The translations under genes were made by a program, and so were the position numbers. DNA of 64,000 nt from Desulfacinum hydrothermale DSM 13146 (GTDB lineage: Bacteria; Desulfobacterota; Syntrophobacteria; Syntrophobacterales; DSM-9756): positions 1-64,000 of the forward strand of contig NZ_FWXF01000021.1 of assembly GCF_900176285.1 (NCBI RefSeq), written 5' to 3'. Below, piece after piece: positions 50,036 to 59,715 of this stretch. The notes below the pieces were generated by a model. The model was not told the origin of the DNA. It was given only the letters and a program-made list of their open reading frames with translations, and made no database searches. How positions within the stretch are numbered: the first letter of the stretch is position 1; each line of letters opens with the position of its first letter.

Positions 50036-52837
50036 ATGGCTGCGACAAGACGATCTGAGACAAAGACAATCACCGTCTTCATGGACGGTACGAGGCTGAC
50101 CGCGCGGGAGGGACAGACCATCCTGGACGTGGCCCGCGAGCATGGCATTCGGATTCCCACCCTGTGCTACCATGAAAAGCTGAAACCCATCGGATCATGC
50201 CGCCTGTGCATCGTGGAGGTGGAAGGAAGCGCCACGCCGGTGGCGGCCTGCACCACGGCGGTGTCCGACGGGATGATGGTGCGCACCCACACGCCGGAGC
50301 TCGTGGAGCTGCGCCGCGAGACCTTGAAGCTCATCTTCCTCAAACACCCCATGAACTGCCCGGCCTGTGAGATCAATGGCAACTGCCAACTGCAGGATCT
50401 GGCGCACGAATACGACATCAACCACCTGGATCTCCACACCTACAACATTCGGCCGGTGGAGCCCGAACCGGAACCCTACGCCACCCCACTGATCCAGTAT
50501 CATCCCCGCCGCTGCATCCTGTGCGGCCGGTGCGTGCAGGCATGCGTGGAGATCACCGAGGTGGGGGCCATCAACTTCAAGGGCCGAGGGGCCCTGACCC
50601 GGATCGCGCCGGTGGAGCGCATGGGAGCCATTAAGCCCCAATGTGTCAGCTGCGGGGAGTGCATGGCGATCTGTCCCGTGAACGCGCTGACGGAGGCGCT
50701 GGGAAAGAAACGCGGCAAGGCGTGGGAAACCCGCAAGGTGAAGACCACCTGCACCTACTGCGGTTGCGGGTGTCAGCTGGAGCTCAACGCCGTGGGTGAT
50801 ACCGTCACCGGAGTGACACCCACGGAGGGCGGAGTGAACCGCGGGGCGCTCTGTTCCAAGGGGCGTTTCGGCTACGACTTCATCAACCACCCCGACCGGC
50901 TCAAGACCCCGCTCATTCGGGAAAACGGCACGTGGCGGGAAGCCAACTGGGATGAGGCTCTGGCATTGGTGGCCGAACGCCTGGCGGACATCCGGTCCGA
51001 ATCGGGTGCGGACGCCATCGGGGCTCTGGCCTCCGCTCGTTGTACCAACGAGGAAAACTACCTGTTTCAAAAGTTCGTTCGAGGAGTCCTGGGAACCAAC
51101 AATGTGGACCACTGTGCCCGTCTCTGACACAGCTCCACGGTGGCCGGTCTGGCCGCCGCGTTCGGCTCCGGTGCCATGACCAACTCCGTTGCCGAGATCG
51201 AGGAAACGGACGTGATCCTCATCACCGGAAGCAACACCTCGGAGGCGCACCCCATCATCGGTCGGATGATCAAACGGGCCGTGGATCGACGCCGCGCCAA
51301 ACTCATCGTGGTGGATCCCCGGAAGGTGCCCATGGTCAGTTTCGCCAATATCTGGCTGCGGCCGCGGCCCGGCACGGATGTGGCCTGGATCAACGGCCTG
51401 TGCCACGTGATCCTGGAAGAAGGATTGTGGGACCGGGATTTCGTGACTCAACGCACGGAAGGCTTCGAGGCGTTCCGCGAGTCGCTCAAGGCCTTCACGC
51501 CTGAATATGTGGAGCAGCTGAGCGGGATTCCCGCCGAAGATCTTCGCCGTGCCGCCCGCCTCTACGCCGGGGCGTCCAAGGCCATGGTCTTTTACGCTAT
51601 GGGCATCACCCAACATGCCCACGGAACGGACAACGTGAAGGCCCTGGCCAACCTGGTGATGCTCTGCGGGCAGGTGGGCCGGGAAGGCACGGGGCTCAAC
51701 CCGCTGCGGGGACAGAACAATGTGCAGGGTGCCTGCGACATGGGGGCCCTTCCCAACGTGCTTCCCGGCTATCAGCCGGTGACCGATGAGGAGGTTCTGG
51801 CGCGGTTCCAGGCCGAATGGGCCACGGGCGTGCGCCTTTCCAACAAGGTGGGCATGGCGGTCACCGACATGTTCCCGGCGGTGCTGGCAGGTGGGCTGCG
51901 GGCCATGTACATCGTGGGGGAGAATCCGGCCCTGAGCGACGCCAATGTGAGTCATGTGCGCGAGGCCCTGGAGGCGCTGGATTTCCTGGTGGTTCAAGAC
52001 ATCTTCTTCACGGAGACAGCCGCCTATGCGGACGTGGTGCTGCCAGGGGCCTGCTTCGCGGAAAAGGACGGCACCTTCACCAACACGGAAAGGCGCGTGC
52101 AGAGGGTGCGCAAGGCCATCGATCCTCCGGGGCGCGCCCGGGCGGACTGGGAGATCTTTTGCCGCCTGGCCAAGGCCTTCAGCCAGGAGATCAACAAGCG
52201 CTCCGCCGTGGCGGCCGTGGCCAACGGCTCGGCGCCCCGTGGCCGGGATCTTGGTTACTGGGACTATGGGGACCCCAGCGAGATCTTCGACGAACTGGCG
52301 GCGGTGACCCCCATCTACGAGGGATTGAGCTACAAGCGGCTGGATCGCGCGGGCATCCAGTGGCCGTGTCCGTCGCGGCACCATCCCGGCACCCCGTTCC
52401 TGCACAAGGACCGGTTTGCCAGGGGTCGGGGCAAGTTCCACGCCCTCACCTACCAGGGACCCGCCGAACTGCCGGATGCGGAATATCCCTTCTACTTGAG
52501 TACGGGCCGCATCCGGTACCACTATCACACCGGCACCATGACCCGGCGATGCCGCGGCCTGGATCGGCTGGCTCCCACGGAGCGGATCCAGATGCACCCG
52601 GAGGATGCCGACCGGCTGGGGATCCACACCGGAGACCGGGTTCGGGTGGTGTCCCGGCGCGGTCAGGTGGAAGCTGAAGTGTTGGTGTCGGACAATACGG
52701 CGCCGGGAATGGTCTTCGCCACCTTCCACTTTGCCGAGGTCCCGGTCAATGTGCTCACCAGCGACGCTCTGGATGCGGTGAGCAAGATTCCGGAGTTCAA
52801 GGTGTGTGCCGTGCGGGTCGAGAAACTGGCGGCCTAA
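50036..52837 (+). CDS. fdhA: Selenocysteine formate dehydrogenase, catalytic subunit (long form)
   Basis: A 933-residue enzyme read through UGA at 51125-51127 (residue 364). The N-terminus carries a 2Fe-2S domain (CYHEKLKPIGSCRLCIVEVEG), a His-Cys3 cluster (HPMNCPACEINGNCQLQDL) and two [4Fe-4S] motifs (CILCGRCVQACVEI and CVSCGECMAICPVNAL). The molybdopterin core then begins with CTYCGCGCQLELN; the Sec context is HCARL-U-HSSTVAG. This is the architecture of NAD(P)-linked cytoplasmic formate dehydrogenases. Its partner is the flavoprotein gene directly upstream. It is a paralogue of the 8783 enzyme over the whole catalytic part. SECIS at 51125-51159. A terminator follows at 52984. Confidence 0.94.
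51125..51159 (+). promoter_or_regulatory. SECIS element of fdhA (second copy)
   Basis: After the UGA, GGCC (51142-51145) and GGCC (51151-51154) enclose the loop GGTCT. This is the same element, base for base, as in the first fdhA. Confidence 0.85.
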
Positions 52838-52983
52838 CGGGAGATGGCAAGGCGGACGGGCAAGGGATCACAGGCCCGTTCGCCGGAGGAAGCATTGGTC
52901 CTGTGGGCCAAGGCGGGAGACCGCCCCACAAGCGGCCACTTCCTGACGCATCGCTCAGAGCGCGCCCTCATGTCTTAAGACAG

Positions 52984-53014
52984 AAAAAAGCCCCTGCCAC
53001 GGCAAGGGCTTTTT
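52984..53014. terminator. Bidirectional terminator between fdhA and the FmdB gene
   Basis: aaaaaagccc(c)tgcc pairs with ggcaagggcttttt, with A- and T-runs on the two sides, so it can stop transcription from both convergent genes. It is about 145 bases after the fdhA stop. Confidence 0.82.
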
Positions 53015-53045
53015 GCTTTCAAGGCGCTTGGGGTGGATCCTGGCC

Positions 53046-53330
53046 TTAGTCGTCGGACGAGGAACTGGACGATGCAGATGGGGAGGTCTTTTCAGTGGAC
53101 CCGCCGGAGGAGCCATCGCTCTTGGTGGAATTGGAATTGGCGTTTTGCTTTTTGCCGGCGTAGTCGGTCACGTACCAGCCGGATCCCTTCAGGTGGAAGG
53201 TGCTCATGGAGATCAGCTTGCGCAGTTCGCCGTGGCAATGTTCGCACTCGGTCAGGGGAGGGTCGGAAAATTTCTGCATGGCTTCGGTGATCTGACCGCA
53301 CTGGGTGCATTCGTATTCGTAGATCGGCAT
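53046..53330 (-). CDS. FmdB-family zinc-ribbon protein
   Basis: A 94-residue protein: the zinc ribbon MPIYEYECTQCGQ...CEHCHGEL (two CxxC knuckles) is the FmdB signature, followed by 'LISMSTFHLKGSGWYVTDY' and a Ser-rich tail ending SSSSSSDD. FmdB was linked to formamidase regulation, but most members have unknown roles. Its place near formate dehydrogenase genes could be coincidence. A strong promoter lies at 53413-53440. Confidence 0.9.
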   Translation of the reverse strand: MPIYEYECTQCGQITEAMQKFSDPPLTECEHCHGELRKLISMSTFHLKGSGWYVTDYAGKKQNANSNSTKSDGSSGGSTEKTSPSASSSSSSDD

Positions 53331-53412
53331 TGCTCTGTCCTCCTTGCCCCGGACTTACGGGCTTTCTATGACAATCGGCCTTGACACGCCTGACAGTTCG
53401 AATTTCGCGGTA

Positions 53413-53440
53413 ATTATAAGTTCGATGTGCGGGTTGTCAA
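53413..53440 (-). promoter_or_regulatory. Near-perfect sigma-70 promoter for the FmdB-family gene
   Basis: On the minus strand TTGACA (53435-53440) and TATAAT (53413-53418), both perfect, are 16 bases apart. Initiation near 53406 gives a leader of about 75 bases. Confidence 0.75.
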
Positions 53441-53476
53441 GGATCCAGTCCCGGCTTTTCTTTTCTGCTTAATTGG

Positions 53477-53505
53477 TTGCAATGGCGGAATCTTTTCTTT
53501 ATGAT
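53477..53505 (+). promoter_or_regulatory. Putative promoter for the BMP-type transporter operon
   Basis: TTGCAA (53477-53482) and TATGAT (53500-53505) are 17 bases apart; the start codon is 56 bases further on. It overlaps a TTGGTTGCAATG segment resembling the half-site between the palindromes at 17657-17757. Confidence 0.5.
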
Positions 53506-53560
53506 CGCGGCCACCTGAAAAGGGTGAGAAGGCAGAAAAGATCCGAGCGGGAGGGAAAGG

Positions 53561-54754
53561 ATGCACGGAAAGCGCGTATGGGGAACCTGGGTGCTTGTGG
53601 TTGCCTTGGTCGGGGCGTTGCTCTGGCCCGGTATGGCGACGGCGACCGACGAGGATTTCATCTTCGGACTCCTGTTGGTGGGTCCTTACAATGATCGGGG
53701 CTGGAGTCAGGCCCACTACGAGGGGGGACTCTACGTGCAGGAAAAGGTGCCCGGGGCCAAGATGATCTACATCGACAAGGTGAACCCCGCCGATCGGCCC
53801 GGTGTGACCATCCCCCAGTTGGTGGACGACCTGGTGTCCAAGGGCGCCAAACTCATCATCGCCAATTCCGACGACATGAAAGACGGCATTCGGGAAGCCG
53901 CCCTTCAACACCCGGACGTCTATTTCGTGCATGTTTCCGGCGACGATGCCCTCAGCGGCAAGGGGCCGGCCAACCTGGCCAACATCATGGGCCGCATGGA
54001 ATACGGCAAGATGATGGCTGGCTTTGTGGCGGGCCTCACCACCCAGACGGGCAAGATCGGATACCTGGGGCCTCTGGTCAACGAAGAAACGCGGCGCCTG
54101 GCGGCCAGCACCTACCTGGGGGCGCGATACGCCTGGACCAAGGTGCGAAAGCAGCCGGAAGACAAGCTGGCCTTCCGCGTGACCTGGATCGGCTTCTGGT
54201 TCAACATCCCGGGCGTGACGGCGGATCCCACCCAGGTGGCGCAAAACTTCTTTAATTCCGGCTACGACGTGGTGGTTTCCGGAATCGATACCACCGAAGC
54301 CCTGGTGGTGGCCGGCCAAAAGCGCAAGGAAGGCAAGAAAGTCTGGGCCATCCCCTATGATTATGCGGGGGCGTGCGAGACGGCCCCCGACGCCTGCCTG
54401 GGAGTGCCCTACTACAATTGGGGTCCCGGGTACGTGCGATTGGTCCAGGCCGCCAAGTCCGGCCAGTGGAAGGCGCAGTGGCTTTGGCTCGGTCCCGACT
54501 GGTCGGACATGAACAACAAGGACACCAGCGCCGTGGGTTTTGTCCCCGGGCCCGCCCTGAGCGACCAAGCCCGGAAGGCCCTGGATGCCTTCGTGGCGGA
54601 TTTGGGCTCCGGAAAGGTCAACCTCTTCGCCGGGCCCCTCTACTACCAGGACGGTTCCGTCTTCGTGGAGGCGGGCAAGACCGCTTCGGACACGGACGTG
54701 TGGTACATGAAACAGCTGCTCCAGGGCATGGAAGGCCAGAGCAGCGCCCAATAG
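53561..54754 (+). CDS. BMP-family (PnrA/Med-like) ABC transporter binding protein
   Basis: A 397-residue basic-membrane-protein family lipoprotein/binding protein. The signal peptide covers about residues 1-28 (WVLVVALVGALLWPGMATATD), with no lipobox cysteine visible. The BMP motifs 'LLVGPYNDRGWSQAHYEGG', 'GYLGPLVNEETRR' and 'AGQKRKEGKKVWAIPYDY' are clear. Known BMP proteins bind purine nucleosides, and the downstream ATPase and two permeases complete an ABC transporter of that class; the ligand is inference. GGGAGGG lies upstream of the ATG. Confidence 0.9.
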   Translation: MHGKRVWGTWVLVVALVGALLWPGMATATDEDFIFGLLLVGPYNDRGWSQAHYEGGLYVQEKVPGAKMIYIDKVNPADRPGVTIPQLVDDLVSKGAKLIIANSDDMKDGIREAALQHPDVYFVHVSGDDALSGKGPANLANIMGRMEYGKMMAGFVAGLTTQTGKIGYLGPLVNEETRRLAASTYLGARYAWTKVRKQPEDKLAFRVTWIGFWFNIPGVTADPTQVAQNFFNSGYDVVVSGIDTTEALVVAGQKRKEGKKVWAIPYDYAGACETAPDACLGVPYYNWGPGYVRLVQAAKSGQWKAQWLWLGPDWSDMNNKDTSAVGFVPGPALSDQARKALDAFVADLGSGKVNLFAGPLYYQDGSVFVEAGKTASDTDVWYMKQLLQGMEGQSSAQ

Positions 54755-54838
54755 GATCCATATCGGCGATTCCATGGACGGGGGCGGCCCGCTGTGCGGC
54801 GGGGACCGCCTCCATCTGTTTCATCGGGTTGTTGGTGC

Positions 54839-56311
54839 ATGCATATTCAACTGAAGGAAATCCATAAATTTTACGGTCCCGTCCACGCCAACCAGGGGAT
54901 CGATCTGACGGTGGATTCCGGAACCATCCATGGGATCCTGGGGGAAAACGGCGCCGGCAAAAGTACCCTGATGAAGATCCTCGCCGGGTATATCCAAAAA
55001 TCCAGCGGGGAGATCCTGCTGGACGGTCAAGCGGTGGAATTTCGCAACCCGGCCATGGCCTCCCGCATGGGGATCGGCATGCTCTATCAGGACCCTCTCG
55101 ACTTCCCCCCGCTCACCGTGCTGGAAAACTTCATGCTGGGCCAGGTCCAGGGAACCCGGCTGTCCCAGGCGGGCTGGGGAGCCAAGCTGCAGGAGCTGGC
55201 GCAACACTTCGACTTTCAATTGGATCCCCACGCGCCCTTGGCCACGCTGACGGTGGGAGAGCGCCAACAACTGGAATTGCTCCGGCTCCTCTCCCTGGGG
55301 GCCCGACTGCTCATCCTGGATGAACCCACCACGGGGATTTCCCCCGTACAAAAGCAGGTCCTCTTCCACGCTCTCAAGAAGCTGGCTCGAGAGGGAAAGA
55401 CGGTCCTGGTGGTCAGCCACAAGATCGAAGACGTGGAGGCCCTGTGCGACCGGGTGACGATCTTGCGTCAGGGGCGGGTCACGGGGGAGATGGATGCCCC
55501 CTTCGATTCGGAAACCATCCTGGCCCACATGTTCGGCACGCCCCCCGTGGCGCCTCCCAAGTGTGCCAAGGAGGCGGGGGGCGAGGTGCTGGCCTTTCGG
55601 CAGGTGAGCGCCCAAGGGGGCCGGGCGGGCCTGAAGGACTGTACGGTCTCGTTCCAGCGAGGCCAGGTGGTGGGGCTGGCGGGTCTGGAAGGAAGCGGTC
55701 AAGGCGTCTTTCTGCGCCTGGCGGCCGGGCTCCAAAGGCCGCTGAAAGGCGCCGTCTTTCTGGACGGCCGGGACATGCGGGGAGCCGACCACCACGAATT
55801 CAAACGCCGTGGGGTGACCTTCCTTCCCACCGCCCGGCTGGAAGAGGGACTCATCCCGGGCCTGTCCATCACGGAACATTTCGCCCTGGCCGCGTGCCGT
55901 CAGACCTTTCTGGTTCCGTGGTTGGATGCGCTGAAGGAGGCGCGCACCCGAGTGGAACGGTTCAAGATCCGCGGGACGCCTGAGACGTCGGTGGAAGGGC
56001 TTTCGGGAGGCAACCAGCAGCGGCTGCTCTTGTCTCTCATTCCCCCCAGTCCCAAGGTGTTGTTGCTGGAGCAGCCCACCCGGGGATTGGATGTGGAGTC
56101 GGCCCACTGGATGTGGCAGCACCTGTTGGGCCTGTGCGATCAGGGAACCACGATCCTCTTCAGTTCCGCGGAGTTGGACGAGATCCTCATGGTGGCCGAC
56201 CGGGTATTGGTCTTCTTCAACGGGCGCATCGTGTTGGACGTGACGGCGGCCCAGGCGGACCCGGAGCGCATTGGAGCGGCCATTGCCGGCCGCGCGCCGG
56301 ACAGTGAGTGA
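54839..56311 (+). CDS. Two-domain ABC transporter ATPase (nucleoside/sugar type)
   Basis: A 490-residue RbsA/NupO-like double ATPase. The first half has Walker A GENGAGKST, signature LTVGERQQ and Walker B LLILDEPTTG. The second has a degenerate Walker A (GLEGSGQGV, usual for this class), a signature LSGGNQQRL and Walker B LLLEQPTRGLD (Gln in place of Glu, so the second site is probably not hydrolytic). Start 54839 (MHIQLKEIHKFYG) is 85 bases after the binding protein. Downstream, a MITE-like repeat separates it from the permeases. Confidence 0.9.
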   Translation: MHIQLKEIHKFYGPVHANQGIDLTVDSGTIHGILGENGAGKSTLMKILAGYIQKSSGEILLDGQAVEFRNPAMASRMGIGMLYQDPLDFPPLTVLENFMLGQVQGTRLSQAGWGAKLQELAQHFDFQLDPHAPLATLTVGERQQLELLRLLSLGARLLILDEPTTGISPVQKQVLFHALKKLAREGKTVLVVSHKIEDVEALCDRVTILRQGRVTGEMDAPFDSETILAHMFGTPPVAPPKCAKEAGGEVLAFRQVSAQGGRAGLKDCTVSFQRGQVVGLAGLEGSGQGVFLRLAAGLQRPLKGAVFLDGRDMRGADHHEFKRRGVTFLPTARLEEGLIPGLSITEHFALAACRQTFLVPWLDALKEARTRVERFKIRGTPETSVEGLSGGNQQRLLLSLIPPSPKVLLLEQPTRGLDVESAHWMWQHLLGLCDQGTTILFSSAELDEILMVADRVLVFFNGRIVLDVTAAQADPERIGAAIAGRAPDSE

Positions 56312-56314
56312 GCT

Positions 56315-56515
56315 GGGAGGCTGTCCGGGAACGCCCAGATGGCTCCCTTTTTGGGACGGTTGGGGCGGTCAGCCGGGCCCGTGCTGCCGGCCTGGCAAGA
56401 GCACGGGCGGGTTCGGAACCCGCTCCTGAAATTCGGTCTGAAAATTCAAAAGACACCACGGGGTCCGGTAAAATTTCAACGGATCAGAAGGTCCGGAAAG
56501 GCCGAGTTACCATTG
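56315..56515 (+). repeat. MITE-like dispersed repeat, copy 6 (inside the transporter operon)
   Basis: It starts 'gggaggctgtccgggaacgc', and contains 'cgtgctgccggcctggcaag', 'ggttcggaacccgctcct', 'accacggggtccggtaaaat' and 'ggtccggaaaggccg'. It lies between the ATPase and the first permease, in a gap of 357 bases with no gene. Confidence 0.72.
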
Positions 56516-56668
56516 GAGGGCGGACTCCTGGACGGAACGATGCGGCGGGACGGCCTGTGGAAGGTCTTTCTGGGCCCAGCCGTGGAGGAGATCCCGGCGG
56601 GCAGGACCCCGCAAGGATGACCGCCGTGGCGATGAATGGGATGGGAATGCGGGGATCGGCAGGTGACG

Positions 56669-57715
56669 ATGCAACGGGCTAAAGGAATCGAGGTGAAAAG
56701 CGTGGTGGTGCAGGTGGCGGCCACACTGGCCCTCGCCTTTTCCTTCACCACCGTGGTGGTGCTCCTGAGCGGGGAGCCGCCCCTGGCCGCCTACGGGCAT
56801 ATCGTGGCGGGATCGGTGGGTTCCTGGCTCAAGGTGGCCCAGGTGCTGCGGGTCTGGGTGCCCCTGGTGCTCTGTTCCTGCGGTCTTCTCTACACCTTCC
56901 AGATCGGTTTGTGGAACATCGGCGTGGAAGGCCAGGTGATTCTCGGCGCCATCGCGGCCACGGCCGTGCTCCGCTGGGGAGCCGCGGTGGGGGCTCCCAC
57001 GGGTATCCTTTCCCTGTCCTTGCTGGCGGCCATGGGATGCGGCGGCTTGTGGGCCCTGGCGGCCGGGATTCTCAAAACGCGCGGCGGCGTCAATGAAATC
57101 TTCGCTGGGTTGGGACTCAATTTCGTGGCCGTGGGCATCATCTTGTGGCTCATCTTCGGCCCCTGGAAGCGTCCGGGAATCGCCAGCATGAGCGGCACGG
57201 AGCCCTTTGCCAGGGAACTGTGGCTTCCCACAGTGGCGGGCTGGCGCATTTCGCCCTATGCCCTGGCGGCGGCACTGGGGGTGTTGGTGCTCACCTGGTG
57301 GACGCTGAAATACACCCGCGTGGGGCTGGCTTGTCGCGCCATTGGCCGCAATCCCCATGCGTCGTTTCTTTTGGGACTCCGCCCGGACCGCTGGATGCTC
57401 GTGGCCATGATGCTCGCCGGTGGACTGGCCGGACTGGCGGGCGCCTACCAGGTACTGGCTGTCTATCATCGACTGATTCCGGCCATCTCCAGCAACTACG
57501 GCTACCTTTCCCTCCTGGTGGTCATGCTGGCCAACTATCGTTGGGTGTGGATTCCTCCCATCGCCTTCTTCTTCGCAGCGCTCAATGTGGGAAGCATCCA
57601 ACTGCCCATGATGCTCCAGATGGATTCCTCCCTGGCGGGCGTGATCCAAGGAAGCCTGGTTCTGGCCACCCTGGTGGTGCACGGATGGGCGCGAAGGAGG
57701 CAGCGGGCGTCATGA
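56669..57715 (+). CDS. ABC transporter permease (NupP-like)
   Basis: About 348 residues with roughly ten helices. Family motifs are 'LYTFQIGLWNIGVEGQVILGA' and the coupling loop 'LKYTRVGLACRAIGRNPHASFLLG', with 'NEIFAGLGLNFVAV'. It resembles YufP/NupP and BMP-linked permeases. I chose ATG 56669 (AGGTG just before); a longer start at 56636 is possible. It overlaps the second permease by four bases (ATGA). Confidence 0.88.
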   Translation: MQRAKGIEVKSVVVQVAATLALAFSFTTVVVLLSGEPPLAAYGHIVAGSVGSWLKVAQVLRVWVPLVLCSCGLLYTFQIGLWNIGVEGQVILGAIAATAVLRWGAAVGAPTGILSLSLLAAMGCGGLWALAAGILKTRGGVNEIFAGLGLNFVAVGIILWLIFGPWKRPGIASMSGTEPFARELWLPTVAGWRISPYALAAALGVLVLTWWTLKYTRVGLACRAIGRNPHASFLLGLRPDRWMLVAMMLAGGLAGLAGAYQVLAVYHRLIPAISSNYGYLSLLVVMLANYRWVWIPPIAFFFAALNVGSIQLPMMLQMDSSLAGVIQGSLVLATLVVHGWARRRQRAS

Positions 57716-58692
57716 TGGAGTTGAGCTTTCAGGTACTCATGGCCGGCGTCCTGGCGGGTGCCGCCCCCCTCATCCTGGCCACCATGGGCGAGACACTGAC
57801 CGAAAAGGCGGGGGTGATCAATCTGTCCCTGGATGGAACCATCCTGCTGTCCGCCATGACGGCCTTTGTGGTGGCCTATGAATCACACAGCCTGATCTTG
57901 GCATTTTTGGCCGCCGGCCTGGTGGGCGTGATGGTGGCCGCCGTGGTGGCGGGGGCCGGTATCTATCTGGGCCAATCCCAGGTGGCGGTGGGCTTCGTTT
58001 TGACGCTCATGTGCCGGGATTTGGCCTACTTCCTGGGCAATCCCTATTCACGACTCCAGGGGCCCCAGGTGGGGCTGACCCCCCTGCCCTTTCTCAAGGA
58101 TATCCCAGGGCTGGGGCCCGTGCTCTTCCAACAAAGCTGGATAACCTATGCCAGTGTGGCGCTCATTGCGGCCACGTGGGCCTTCATCTACCGCACCCGC
58201 TGGGGACTGGAATTGAGGGCGGTGGGAGAACACCCGCACGCGGCCTATGCGCGAGGCATCAATGCGCGCCGGGTCCAGTTGACCTACGCCCTGGTGGGAG
58301 GCTTCCTGGTGGGGCTGGCGGGGGCGGCCTTTTCTCTGTGCACCAAGCCCGGCTGGGGGCGGCCCCAGGGGGCCGAAGGGATGGGCTGGATCGCCTTGGC
58401 CATCGTAATCTTCGGCGGATGGGAGCCTGTCAAGGTGGCCTTGGGTACCTACCTGTTCGCCCTGCTCCAGATCCTGGGCATCAGCCTCCAGGGCGTGCTG
58501 CCGTCGGTGCCCACCCAGGTCTTCCAGGTGGCGCCCTTTCCTCTCATGATCTTCACTCTGGTCTTCATGCACCTGAGTCAGCGGCCGGGGGCGGAACGGT
58601 GGGCCGCCGGCAGGCCGTGGCTGCTGCGGCTCATGCGGCTTCTGCGCGGCACCGCACCGCGGGCTTTGGGCCAACCCTATCGTCAGGAATGA
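57712..58692 (+). CDS. ABC transporter permease (NupQ-like)
   Basis: A 326-residue membrane protein with about eight to ten helices: 'AAPLILATMGETLTEKAGVINLSLDG', 'IYRTRWGLELRAVGEHPHAAYARGI' (coupling loop) and 'GMGWIALAIVIFGGWEPVKVA'. It is translationally coupled to the preceding permease (ATG within its stop). Together with the BMP binding protein and the double ATPase it forms a complete ABC importer of the nucleoside type. Confidence 0.9.
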   Translation: MMELSFQVLMAGVLAGAAPLILATMGETLTEKAGVINLSLDGTILLSAMTAFVVAYESHSLILAFLAAGLVGVMVAAVVAGAGIYLGQSQVAVGFVLTLMCRDLAYFLGNPYSRLQGPQVGLTPLPFLKDIPGLGPVLFQQSWITYASVALIAATWAFIYRTRWGLELRAVGEHPHAAYARGINARRVQLTYALVGGFLVGLAGAAFSLCTKPGWGRPQGAEGMGWIALAIVIFGGWEPVKVALGTYLFALLQILGISLQGVLPSVPTQVFQVAPFPLMIFTLVFMHLSQRPGAERWAAGRPWLLRLMRLLRGTAPRALGQPYRQE

Positions 58693-58705
58693 TGAGCGGG
58701 GCGGG

Positions 58706-58800
58706 ACGCTTCTTGTGATAGGGGCGGATTCGAAACCCGCCCGACTGCTTAAAGGCCAGGCCGGCAGCACGGTGCCAACCTTCCGTCTGCGACCGCCCGA
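58706..58800 (-). repeat. MITE-like dispersed repeat, copy 7 (partial, reverse)
   Basis: It includes 'aggggcggattcgaaacccg', 'aggccaggccggcagcacgg' and 'gccaaccttccgtctgcgac', the same blocks and order as copy 3. The 'ggaggctgtc' left end is not seen. Confidence 0.65.
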
Positions 58801-58907
58801 TTTGTCCAGCACCGCCTGCTCATGTCCCCAATGGGGCCATGCATGCTTTCCGGTACGGGCAACGCGATCCATCGAGGCTTATGGCATCGGGAAGAATCTT
58901 TTTGAGG

Positions 58908-59537
58908 TCAAAGCAGGGTGAAGGAGCGCAAGACTTCCGCCAGATCCTTGTCTTTTTCCGCGAGCATTCGCAGGTCTTCCAAGAGCCTGCCAAGCTTTTC
59001 CACATCCTTTTCCAGGGGCTTGACGCGGGTTTCGAAGGGCCGGCTCATGGTCCGCCGATCCCATAGAGCAAAGCCGACCGTTACCGCCGCGACGGCCGCA
59101 AAGGCGCCCACGATGGCCACCATCAGTTGGACCAGGGTGCCCATGTGCTTGCTCAGCTCATCGATGCGCTTGTCGACCTGATCAATCCGCTTGTCCACCT
59201 GCTCGAAGCGTTGATCCACCTGCTCAAAGCGTCTGTCGATCTGTGCAAAACGTTGGTCCAACTGCTCGAAGCGCTTGTCCACTTGCTGAAAGCGCAGGTT
59301 CATGTCCTGGCGGAGGTCTTCCAAGCGTTTACCGAACTGTTGCATGAAAGTGGTGAAAACGGCTTCCAGCCGAATCAACCGGTCCCGGTCCTCACGGGAA
59401 AAGCCGCCATCCTGGGCCGCCGAGGGTATGGCTGAAGCGGCAACAAGCCAGGCGGCCAGGATCATCCATGCGGTGGGTGACAAGATGGCCTTCACCACGT
59501 CCTCCGGGGAAGTGGACCTCTTGGCAGATCTGCCCAT
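58908..59537 (-). CDS. Membrane protein with seven-heptad coiled coil
   Basis: About 209 residues. An N-terminal hydrophobic segment (AWMILAAWLVAASAIPSAAQ) may be a signal peptide. Residues ~75-130 form seven perfect heptads of the type R-[FI]-x-Q-[VLI]-D-[KQR] (RFQQVDK, RFEQLDQ, RFAQIDR, RFEQVDQ, RFEQVDK, RIDQVDK, RIDELSK). A hydrophobic helix follows (LVQLMVAIVGAFAAVAAVTVGFALW) and then a charged coiled tail. It probably forms a trimeric or tetrameric rod anchored in the membrane. I recognise no specific family; the start could be 59567 or 59465. Confidence 0.72.
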   Translation of the reverse strand: MGRSAKRSTSPEDVVKAILSPTAWMILAAWLVAASAIPSAAQDGGFSREDRDRLIRLEAVFTTFMQQFGKRLEDLRQDMNLRFQQVDKRFEQLDQRFAQIDRRFEQVDQRFEQVDKRIDQVDKRIDELSKHMGTLVQLMVAIVGAFAAVAAVTVGFALWDRRTMSRPFETRVKPLEKDVEKLGRLLEDLRMLAEKDKDLAEVLRSFTLL

Positions 59538-59715
59538 TGTCTCACCGGCAACGATTGGGTGTCGCACCTCCCGGTTGGGGAAGGTGCCATATCCTTTTCA
59601 TGGATCTTAAAAAGGCATCCCGCAGGGGGCAATCTTCTTTTTCTGTCGTCATCCCATCTCCCGGTGGTATCTCGGAAGAGCGTGTTCCCCATGGGAATGG
59701 CACCGGCTTGGGCCT

